DNA from: an uncultured Acidimicrobiaceae bacterium
GTDB lineage: Bacteria; Actinomycetota; Acidimicrobiia; Acidimicrobiales; Microtrichaceae
Direction: 5' to 3'
Length of the DNA stretch: 9,769 nucleotides
Assembly (NCBI GenBank): GCA_937868025.1
Contig: CALMLJ010000045.1
Span: 1 to 9,769 of the forward strand
Shown piece by piece: positions 1 through 5,025 of the stretch. Positions within the stretch are counted from its first letter, which is position 1, and the number at the start of each line of letters is the position of its first letter. Below the pieces are notes generated by a model. The model was not told the origin of the DNA and made no database searches. It worked only from the letters and a program-made list of their open reading frames with translations. The position numbers were made by a program, and so were the translations under genes.

Positions 1-7
1 CGAGCCC

Positions 8-538
8 ATGGCAGACGAGACCGCGGTGTCCGACCTCCCGTCGGAGGTCACCGACATGATCGGGGTGCCGCTCTATCACCAGAGCGCCGACTTCGACGTC
101 GAGCGGGGCTACACCTTCAACACGTGCGCCGCGACGGAGAACGCCAACCCGATCTACTGGGACGACAGCGTCGCCGCCGAGATCACCGGCGGGCCGATCG
201 CTCCTCCCACGACCATCTCGCTGTGGATGCGCCCGCACTTCTGGCAGCCCGGCGCCGAGGGCGAGCAGGTTGCCCTGCAGGTGCACTTCGACCTCAAGCG
301 CATCTTCGGACTGCCCGAGGCCGTGATGACCGACAACACGATCACGTTCTACGACCCGGTCCGCCCCGGTGACCGCATCAGCAACCGCCAGGTTCTCGCG
401 TCGGTCTCGGGCCCCAAGACCACCAAGCTCGGCACCGGCCGGTTCTGGGTGATCGACGTCGAGTTCCACAACCAGCGCGACGAGCTCGTCGGCATCGAGA
501 CCTACACCGGGTTCGGCTACGTGCGGGGTGCGGCATGA
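8..538 (+). CDS. MaoC-like / FAS1-type dehydratase N-terminal-domain protein, probable non-catalytic hydratase subunit
   Basis: A 176-residue single hot-dog-domain protein resembling the N-terminal dehydratase domain of FAS1 and MaoC-type enoyl-CoA hydratases. The segment ATENANPIYWDD (residues 42-53) sits where active hydratase-2 enzymes carry D-x-N-P-x-H; here the Asp is Asn45 and the His is Tyr50, so the catalytic pair seems absent. Its stop overlaps the start of the next MaoC gene (ATGA), a coupling typical of the two subunits of a heteromeric hydratase such as mycobacterial ChsH1-ChsH2, where only one subunit supplies the active site. I infer that it forms a heterodimer with the product of 535-1029 and hydrates an enoyl-CoA with a bulky acyl group; the substrate is unknown. 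The ATG at 8 gives a sensible N-terminus, but the frame is open to the window edge, so an upstream start is possible. Confidence 0.82.
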   Translation: MADETAVSDLPSEVTDMIGVPLYHQSADFDVERGYTFNTCAATENANPIYWDDSVAAEITGGPIAPPTTISLWMRPHFWQPGAEGEQVALQVHFDLKRIFGLPEAVMTDNTITFYDPVRPGDRISNRQVLASVSGPKTTKLGTGRFWVIDVEFHNQRDELVGIETYTGFGYVRGAA

Positions 539-1029
539 CCACGAAGCTCACCCTCGACCAGGTCACCGTCGGCGATGCCGTGCCGGCGCTCGCCGTTCCG
601 GTCACTCCCACGACGGTCGTCCTCGGCGCGATCGCCAGCCGCGACTGGCGGCCGATGCATCACGACTACAAGTTCGCCACCGAACGCAACGGAGTGCAGG
701 ACATCTTCCTGAACACGCCGAACCAGGCGGCCTGGTTCGAACGTTTCGTGACCGACTGGACCGGTCCGACCGGCCGACTCGGCCGTATGAAGTTCCGCAT
801 GCGCGATTCCATCTTCCCCGGCGACACGATGACCTTCACGGCGAGCGTCACCGACGTGACGACCGACGAGACCGGCTGCGGCTGGGCCGGCCTCGAGGTC
901 ACGCTGTCGGCGACGAGTGCCGAACGTCCCGAGCCGCGGGTGTGCAGCACGTGTTCCGTGCGCGTCGCCGTTCCCACGTCGGCCGACGACAACCCCTGGT
1001 CCCGTCGTGGCGACCAGTGGAAGCCCTGA
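535..1029 (+). CDS. MaoC family enoyl-CoA hydratase/dehydratase, catalytic partner
   Basis: A 164-residue hot-dog-fold protein of the MaoC/R-specific enoyl-CoA hydratase type, which adds water to trans-2-enoyl-CoA. Residues 35-44 (SRDWRPMHHD) fit the hydratase-2 motif D-x(4)-H, with Asp37 and His42 as the likely catalytic pair; the usual Asn of the motif is Arg39. A following aromatic and acidic run (residues 65-80) and the beta-rich second half fit the fold. The start ATG at 535 overlaps the preceding stop by 4 nt, so translation is probably coupled and the two proteins made in equal amounts. The acyl-CoA dehydrogenase gene follows after 44 nt in the same direction, consistent with successive dehydrogenation and hydration in a beta-oxidation-type pathway. 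Family assignment is firm; the substrate is not deducible. Confidence 0.85.
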   Translation: MTTKLTLDQVTVGDAVPALAVPVTPTTVVLGAIASRDWRPMHHDYKFATERNGVQDIFLNTPNQAAWFERFVTDWTGPTGRLGRMKFRMRDSIFPGDTMTFTASVTDVTTDETGCGWAGLEVTLSATSAERPEPRVCSTCSVRVAVPTSADDNPWSRRGDQWKP

Positions 1030-1073
1030 CCCATCCCGACCTGAACCACCAAGCCTGAGAGAGCGAGAACCCG

Positions 1074-2213
1074 ATGCTGAACCTCGACTTCACCGAAGAG
1101 CAGGACATGCTCCGCGAGATGGTGCGCGGCGTGTGCGAGCAGTACGCCAACCTCGACGTGGTCCGGGCCATGGAGGACGACGCCGTCGGCTATCCCGTCG
1201 ACCTGTGGGCACAGCTCGCAGAGCTGGGCATCCTCGGCATGACCATCCCCGAGGAGCACGGCGGCTCCGGCATGACGATGCAGGAAGGCGTGGTCGTCTA
1301 CGAGGAGCTCGGACGTGCGCTCGCTCCGCTTCCGCACCTCGTCAGCGCGGTCGTCTCGGCGGGGGCGATCCTCACCGGCGGGAGCGCCGAGCAGATCGCC
1401 GAGTGGGTGCCGAAGCTTGCGTCCGGCGAGGCGATCTTCACTCCGGCCTGGACCGAGCCCGACAACGGCTTCGGACCCAAGGGTGTGCAGGTCGAGGCGG
1501 TCGCCGACGGCGACGGGTTCACGATCACCGGCACCAAGCAGCACGTCTACTTCGCATCGTCGGCACAGCGGCTGATCGTCCTCGCCCGCACCGGTGCGGA
1601 ACCGACGGCGATCGATCTCTTCCTGGTGGATCCCGCCGCTGATGGGGTCACGCTCACCCAGAAGATGTCGATCAGCTCCGACACCCAGTACCGCGTCGAC
1701 TTCGCCGGCGTGAGGGTCTCGGCGGCCGACCGCATCGGTCCGGCCGGGTCCGGCTGGGCCACGTGGCAGACCGTGATGAACGACGCCATGATCCTCCAGG
1801 CGGCCTACGCCAACGGTGGCAACGAGCACGCCCTCGACATCACCGTGCAGTACTCCAAGGACCGCGAGCAGTTCGACAAGCCGCTTGGCGCCTTTCAGGC
1901 GCTGTCGCACGACATGGCCGACGCCAAGACGGCCCTCGACGGGTCGAAGGTGCTCAACTACGAGGCGGCCTGGGCCCACTCGCTCGGCCGGCCCGTCACC
2001 AAGCTGGCAGCGATGTCGAAGCTGTTCGCGTGCAACAGCTACCGCGACACCACGGCGATGGCCCAGCAGATCTTCGGTGGCGTGGGCTTCACGCTCGAGT
2101 ACGAGATCCAGCTCTACTTCCGTCGTGCCAAGCAGCAGCAGATCACCTGGAACGACACCCGCACCTGCGAAGACCTCATCGCCGCCGCGGTCCTGGACGA
2201 GTCCGCCGCGTAG
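1074..2213 (+). CDS. Acyl-CoA dehydrogenase family protein lacking the usual catalytic glutamates
   Basis: A 379-residue protein with full-length acyl-CoA dehydrogenase architecture: helical N-domain (LDFTEEQDMLREMVR, 4-18), LGILGMTIPEEHGG (51-64), middle beta-domain with TEPDNGFGP and GTKQHVYFA (127-161), and the C-terminal helical domain with KDREQFDKPLGAFQALSHDMAD (262-283) and QIFGGVGFTLEYEIQLYFRRAK (332-353). These enzymes oxidise acyl-CoA to 2-enoyl-CoA with FAD. Aligned by eye to medium-chain acyl-CoA dehydrogenase, the catalytic Glu position after the RRAK helix is Trp359, and the alternative isovaleryl-CoA dehydrogenase Glu position falls at about Ala238. It may therefore be the non-catalytic half of a heteromeric dehydrogenase, like one of each FadE pair in mycobacterial cholesterol degradation, with its partner upstream of the window. 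The ATG at 1074 starts the canonical N-terminus; only a weak purine-rich stretch (GAGAGAGCGAG) precedes it. Confidence 0.92.
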   Translation: MLNLDFTEEQDMLREMVRGVCEQYANLDVVRAMEDDAVGYPVDLWAQLAELGILGMTIPEEHGGSGMTMQEGVVVYEELGRALAPLPHLVSAVVSAGAILTGGSAEQIAEWVPKLASGEAIFTPAWTEPDNGFGPKGVQVEAVADGDGFTITGTKQHVYFASSAQRLIVLARTGAEPTAIDLFLVDPAADGVTLTQKMSISSDTQYRVDFAGVRVSAADRIGPAGSGWATWQTVMNDAMILQAAYANGGNEHALDITVQYSKDREQFDKPLGAFQALSHDMADAKTALDGSKVLNYEAAWAHSLGRPVTKLAAMSKLFACNSYRDTTAMAQQIFGGVGFTLEYEIQLYFRRAKQQQITWNDTRTCEDLIAAAVLDESAA

Positions 2214-2218
2214 GCGCC

Positions 2219-2231
2219 GCGCCGGAGGCGC
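2219..2231 (+). terminator. Weak GC-rich hairpin after the acyl-CoA dehydrogenase gene
   Basis: GCGCC-GGA-GGCGC forms a 5-bp GC stem with a 3-nt loop six bases after the stop codon at 2211-2213, followed by CTTCC. There is no U-tract, so it may only slow polymerase or be chance in GC-rich DNA. Confidence 0.25.
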
Positions 2232-2245
2232 TTCCAAAGGCGCGA

Positions 2246-2251
2246 TACGTT
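2246..2251 (+). promoter_or_regulatory. -10 box for a possibly leaderless gene
   Basis: TACGTT fits the actinobacterial TANNNT -10 pattern and ends 6 nt before the GTG at 2258, placing the predicted transcription start on or near the start codon. No clear -35 hexamer is visible upstream, and no Shine-Dalgarno sequence lies at a proper distance from 2258, which together favour a leaderless transcript. Confidence 0.4.
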
Positions 2252-2257
2252 TGTGAT

Positions 2258-2629
2258 GTGCCTGTTGTCCTGATCGTTGCCCTGTTGCTCGTCGTGGTGG
2301 GTCTCGGCATCGCTGCGGTCCGGGTGCAGCGCCGAGGTGTGCCGGAGCCGACATCTCCATCCGAACGCGCGGCCCACTGGAGCCGGATTGTCTCGGGAGC
2401 GCTCCTGGTTGTTGCCGCGATCCTCGTGGTCGTCGGCATCGTGGCGGGCCTCGAGGTCTGGCCGCCGTCGCTCGACACCTACCCGGGGCTGGAATCGCTC
2501 GACACGTCCGGCGTCGACATCGCGCCCCTCGCGTCGTACCTGATCTGGGCGGTCACCGGTGGGTTGGCCGCTGCCCTGTTCGGAATCAGCTGGGCGATCC
2601 GGTCGATCGAGCGGGTCCGGGGTAGCTGA
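2258..2629 (+). CDS. Small integral membrane protein with three predicted helices, unknown function
   Basis: A 123-residue hydrophobic protein starting at GTG 2258. It has three likely membrane helices at about residues 2-22 (VVLIVALLLVVVGLGIAAV), 44-66 (IVSGALLVVAAILVVVGIVAG) and 90-113 (LASYLIWAVTGGLAAALFGI). Positive residues follow helix 1 (RVQRRG) and helix 3 (RSIERVRGS), and an acidic, proline-containing loop (about 67-89) lies between helices 2 and 3, probably outside the cell. I recognise no family. The frame stays open far upstream inside the dehydrogenase gene, but that part is a shadow; the GTG directly before the first helix and the -10 box 6 nt ahead decide the start. Its 3' end overlaps the convergent gene at 2586 by 44 bp. 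It is separate from the dehydrogenase operon and probably unrelated in function. Confidence 0.6.
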   Translation: MPVVLIVALLLVVVGLGIAAVRVQRRGVPEPTSPSERAAHWSRIVSGALLVVAAILVVVGIVAGLEVWPPSLDTYPGLESLDTSGVDIAPLASYLIWAVTGGLAAALFGISWAIRSIERVRGS

Positions 2630-3206
2630 GCTGGTCGTCGGTCGCCTCGTTGCGCCGCGAGATCGCCAGTGCCGTTGCTCCGAGAGTCCCCAGCGCGACC
2701 CCACCTGCTGTCAGCATCGCAACGCTGGATCCGGTGCTCGCGAGCGTCGCCGGCGGTCGGCTCGGCGGCGCCGCGTGATGGGACGATTCGTGGGCTGCGA
2801 GCGCGGCCCGTTCGAGGGCCTGGACGACCTCGTCGTGACGCCGGTCGCCGAGCGCGGGGCCCGGTGACGGCGGGAGGCTCGTCAGCTCGTGGTGCACCTC
2901 GATCGGGACCTCGAAGGCGACCGGCTGGGCCATGCAGCAGATGTGCAGGCGCCCGGCCAACGCATCCGCCTCGGTCGCATAGATCTTGTTGGCGGCGTGA
3001 AGGTGGCACGCACGGCCCTTGCAACGGGTTCTGCCCTTCGGCCCAGCGGGGTACCCCCAGTCGGCGGAGAGCCGCCAGAGCGTCGCCGTCGTGGGGGACG
3101 GTGTAGCCGCCGCCCCAGCAGGGACGGCGAACGCCCCCACCGTCGAACCGAGGCCGAGCCCGACGAGCACGAACCGACGTCGACTGATCACTGCACCCAC
3201 AACCAT
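2586..3206 (-). CDS. Tat-exported, sortase-type (LAxTG) surface protein with a Cys/His motif
   Basis: A 206-residue secreted protein. The N-terminus has a twin-arginine signal (SRRRFVLVG, residues 8-16, then a hydrophobic stretch ending AVPAGAAA near 33). The mature core carries C62-x4-C67-H68-x-H70-x2-N73 and, after about 15 residues, H88-x-C90-C91, which looks like a small metal- or cofactor-binding or disulfide-linked module. The C-terminus has a Pro-rich spacer, LASTG (155-159), a hydrophobic helix (about 162-182) and SRRNE, the layout of a sortase substrate; LAxTG is the motif associated with class E sortases. A roughly 20-residue tail after the anchor is unusual. Tat export suggests the core folds in the cytoplasm, perhaps with a metal. 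ATG 3206 is used here, but the Shine-Dalgarno-like GAAGGG (3213-3208) is only 1 nt away, whereas GTG 3200 is spaced 7 nt and may be the true start. Function unknown. Confidence 0.72.
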   Translation of the reverse strand: MVVGAVISRRRFVLVGLGLGSTVGAFAVPAGAAATPSPTTATLWRLSADWGYPAGPKGRTRCKGRACHLHAANKIYATEADALAGRLHICCMAQPVAFEVPIEVHHELTSLPPSPGPALGDRRHDEVVQALERAALAAHESSHHAAPPSRPPATLASTGSSVAMLTAGGVALGTLGATALAISRRNEATDDQLSYPGPARSTGSPS

Positions 3207-3261
3207 TCCCTTCAAACGCGATGCGTCCTCATCGTCGCCGTGGCGGGGGCGATTGAAACAT

Positions 3262-3277
3262 TGGGCAGGATTGCCCA
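3262..3277 (-). terminator. Candidate terminator hairpin after the CoA-transferase/YjbR unit
   Basis: Read on the minus strand, TGGGCA-ATCC-TGCCCA is a perfect 6-bp stem with a 4-nt loop followed by ATGTTTC, about 65 nt past the stop of the YjbR-like gene. The T-run is short, so termination would be partial. It may instead belong to the leader of the Tat-protein gene downstream. Confidence 0.35.
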
Positions 3278-3292
3278 CCGAACAAGGTTCGG
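3278..3292. repeat. 15-bp perfect inverted repeat, possible operator
   Basis: CCGAAC-AAG-GTTCGG has 6-bp arms around 3 nt and lies directly beside the hairpin at 3262-3277, in the 135-bp gap between the YjbR-like gene and the start of the Tat-exported protein gene. It could be a regulator site for the latter or a second hairpin of a tandem terminator; the sequence does not distinguish these. Confidence 0.35.
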
Positions 3293-3341
3293 GACTGATC
3301 CGGACGGCCCAGACCACCGAGACGGCGGTCCGCTGCGCCGC

Positions 3342-3692
3342 TCAGTCGAGCAGGGCGATCAGCTTCTTGGGGGCGGTGAGGCGGTAGCTGTCCTCGACGA
3401 TCGCAGCGAGCTCGTCACGGTCGACGTCCACAAAGTTCACGCCGATCCACCCATTGCGGCCGACGTAGGCCGGCACGTAGAAGCGCTCGGGTTCGGCCTC
3501 GACCAGCGTCTCCTGCACCCCGGGTGGGGCCTTGCACGTGAAGCCGCCGAGGTCCTCGTTGATCTTCACGAAGATCTTGTCGCGGACGCGGAACGCCGGC
3601 GCCTCGTGGCCGCCGAACGGCTTGTTGTCGACCTCAGGCAGGGCCAAGCACAGCTCTGTGACCAGGGCGACCGGATCCACCTGCTTCGGCAT
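3342..3692 (-). CDS. MmcQ/YjbR family small protein
   Basis: A 116-residue protein of the MmcQ/YjbR (CyaY-like fold) family, recognised from the pattern CLALPEVDNKPFGGHEAPAFRVRDKIFVKI (15-44), the FTCKAPPGVQETLVEAEPERFYVPAYVGRNGWIGV stretch (51-85) and the C-terminal SYRLTAPKKLIALL helix (102-115). Length matches the family, which is annotated as DNA-binding-like on structural grounds but has no agreed biochemical role. It follows the CoA-transferase stop by 4 nt on the same strand and is almost certainly cotranscribed with it. That position is suggestive but does not prove a shared pathway, since YjbR proteins occur in many contexts. A short AGGG lies just before the ATG at 3692; translation may rely on coupling from the upstream gene. 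Confidence 0.85.
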   Translation of the reverse strand: MPKQVDPVALVTELCLALPEVDNKPFGGHEAPAFRVRDKIFVKINEDLGGFTCKAPPGVQETLVEAEPERFYVPAYVGRNGWIGVNFVDVDRDELAAIVEDSYRLTAPKKLIALLD

Positions 3693-3696
3693 GGCC

Positions 3697-4941
3697 CTAG
3701 TTGATCACGCCGTCGGATCGCAGGTCGGCGAGCGCGTCCTCGTCGAGGCCGAGCTCGGCGCGCAGCACGTCGTCGGTGTGCTCGCCCACCCAGGGCACAC
3801 GGGTCTCGGGGCCTTCGGTCATCTTCGACAGCTTCACCGGGTTGCCAGGAATCAGCACTGGGTCGGGGCCGTCGTCGGTGCGCTCCATCTCGACGAGCAT
3901 GTGCCGGGCCGAGACGTGGGGATCGGCGATCACCTCGGTCGCGGTGTGCACCGGGCCTGACGGGATGTTCGCCCGGCCGAGGAGGTCGCACACCTCGAGC
4001 CGCGTGTACTGGGCCGCCCACGCCTCCAGCTGCGGGCGGATCACCGAATCGGTGTGGCGGCCCCAACCCACGCGGGTCGAGAAGCGCTCGTCGGTGATCC
4101 ACTCCGGTGCGCCGATCAACTCGGCCAACGTCTCGAACTGCTTTTCGCGCACCACCTGCATGGCGAAGTACCCGTCGGAGGCCTTGAAGCTGTTCATGAT
4201 GCCGTTCGGTCCCTCCTGCGGGCGCTCGCCGAGCGACCACAGGTTGGTCACGACGTCGGTCATCGAGACCATGGCATCGAGCATCGCGATGTCGACGTAC
4301 TGCCCGAGGCCCGTGCGCTCGCGGTGGCGGAGCGCCGCGAGGATGCCGATCACGGCGAAGAGCCCGGTGCTGATGTCGCCGAGTGCGCCGACGGGCACGA
4401 CCCGTGGCGGCTCGTCGCCCCGGCGGGCGTAGTCGTAGATGCCCGACATGGCCTCGGGGACCATCGCGTAGGCGGGCCAGGCGGCGTAGGGCGACTCGCC
4501 GAGGTTCCCGAATCCGGACACCGACACGAAGATGAGACCGGGGTAGATCGCCGACAGCGCGTCGTAGCCGAGGCCGAGGCGGTCCATGGTGCCGGCCTTG
4601 AAGTTCTCGCCGACGATGTCGAACTTCGCGGCCAGCTCGATGAAGAGTTCCTTGCCGCGGGGATGCTTGAGGTCGATGCCGACCGACCGCTTGTTGAGGT
4701 TGTTGCGCAGGAAGGTCGCGCCGACCTGGCGACCTTCGGGATCGGTCATCGCCGGCTGGGCACCGCGGCCCGACTCACCGGCGGTCGGGTGCTCGACCTT
4801 GACGACCTCGGCGCCGAGGCGCGCCAGGAGCTGTGTCGCGTAGGGGAGGGCCTGCATCTGTTCGGCCGCCAGGATCCGGACACCTTCGAGGGGCTTGCCG
4901 TACTGCTGGGCATCACCGTTGGCCACGTCGCCGAGTCGCAT
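3697..4941 (-). CDS. CaiB/BaiF (class III) CoA-transferase
   Basis: A 414-residue family III CoA-transferase, which moves CoA between carboxylic acids through an enzyme-bound aspartyl intermediate, or acts as an acyl-CoA racemase in close relatives. Diagnostic parts: KPLEGVRILAAEQMQALPYATQLLARLGAEVVKVEHP (16-52), LNKRSVGIDLKHPRGKELF (82-100), FKAGTMDRLGLGYDAL (114-129), VSGFGNLGESPYAAWPAY (141-158), the GDISTGLFAVIGILAALRHRERTGLGQYVDIAMLDAM region (188-224) and ANIPSGPV (324-331). Asp189 in GALGDISTG matches the catalytic Asp of formyl-CoA transferase. The ATG at 4941 is preferred; the frame is open further upstream but would run through the divergent gene and the inverted repeat at 4988-5010. 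A TACGAT -10 box lies just ahead. It is divergent from the fusion/thiolase operon and likely provides substrate activation for that pathway; the acid used is unknown. Confidence 0.92.
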   Translation of the reverse strand: MRLGDVANGDAQQYGKPLEGVRILAAEQMQALPYATQLLARLGAEVVKVEHPTAGESGRGAQPAMTDPEGRQVGATFLRNNLNKRSVGIDLKHPRGKELFIELAAKFDIVGENFKAGTMDRLGLGYDALSAIYPGLIFVSVSGFGNLGESPYAAWPAYAMVPEAMSGIYDYARRGDEPPRVVPVGALGDISTGLFAVIGILAALRHRERTGLGQYVDIAMLDAMVSMTDVVTNLWSLGERPQEGPNGIMNSFKASDGYFAMQVVREKQFETLAELIGAPEWITDERFSTRVGWGRHTDSVIRPQLEAWAAQYTRLEVCDLLGRANIPSGPVHTATEVIADPHVSARHMLVEMERTDDGPDPVLIPGNPVKLSKMTEGPETRVPWVGEHTDDVLRAELGLDEDALADLRSDGVIN

Positions 4942-4950
4942 AGGCGACCG

Positions 4951-4956
4951 ATCGTA
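4951..4956 (-). promoter_or_regulatory. -10 box of the CoA-transferase promoter
   Basis: Minus-strand TACGAT ends 9 nt before the ATG at 4941, so the transcript would have a leader of at most a few bases. No convincing -35 hexamer is seen at 16-18 bp. The inverted repeat at 4988-5010 would sit roughly 45-65 bp upstream of this start, further than usual for direct blocking. Confidence 0.4.
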
Positions 4957-4987
4957 CGGGGTGCGGCCGGTCCCGCTCGACCGTCGC

Positions 4988-5010
4988 GTTTCTGACGGAG
5001 TGTCAGAAAC
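4988..5010. promoter_or_regulatory. 23-bp perfect inverted-repeat operator (probable TetR-type site)
   Basis: Arms GTTTCTGAC and GTCAGAAAC (9 bp, perfect) flank the 5-nt centre GGAGT. The size and symmetry fit a dimeric helix-turn-helix repressor such as a TetR-family protein; the family is inferred. It lies between the divergent CoA-transferase and HMG-CoA-synthase-like genes. It contains a -35-like CTGACG (4992-4997) placed 16 bp from the -10 box at 5014, so binding would block the rightward promoter. A near-copy occurs at 9697-9719. No regulator gene is present in the window. Confidence 0.75.
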
Positions 5011-5013
5011 AGG

Positions 5014-5019
5014 TACTCT
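5014..5019 (+). promoter_or_regulatory. -10 box of the HMG-CoA-synthase-like/thiolase operon (leaderless)
   Basis: TACTCT fits TANNNT and ends 6 nt before the ATG at 5026, so transcription probably begins at or within a base of the start codon. There is no room for a Shine-Dalgarno site between this box and the ATG. The paired -35-like CTGACG lies within the 4988-5010 operator. Confidence 0.55.
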
Positions 5020-5025
5020 GGCCGG

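Noticed and set aside
1763..2257. Long upstream extension of the small membrane protein
   Set aside because: The extension is an out-of-frame shadow of the dehydrogenase; the hydrophobic protein begins at the GTG next to a -10 box.
666..2360. A 564-codon open frame on the minus strand opposite the MaoC and dehydrogenase genes
   Set aside because: It is an antisense shadow of GC-rich genes: Arg/His/Gly-rich, without family motifs, and it covers three recognisable plus-strand genes.
4054..4995. A 313-codon plus-strand frame opposite the CoA-transferase
   Set aside because: The CoA-transferase on the minus strand is unmistakable; this frame has low-complexity His/Arg/Asp composition and no motif.
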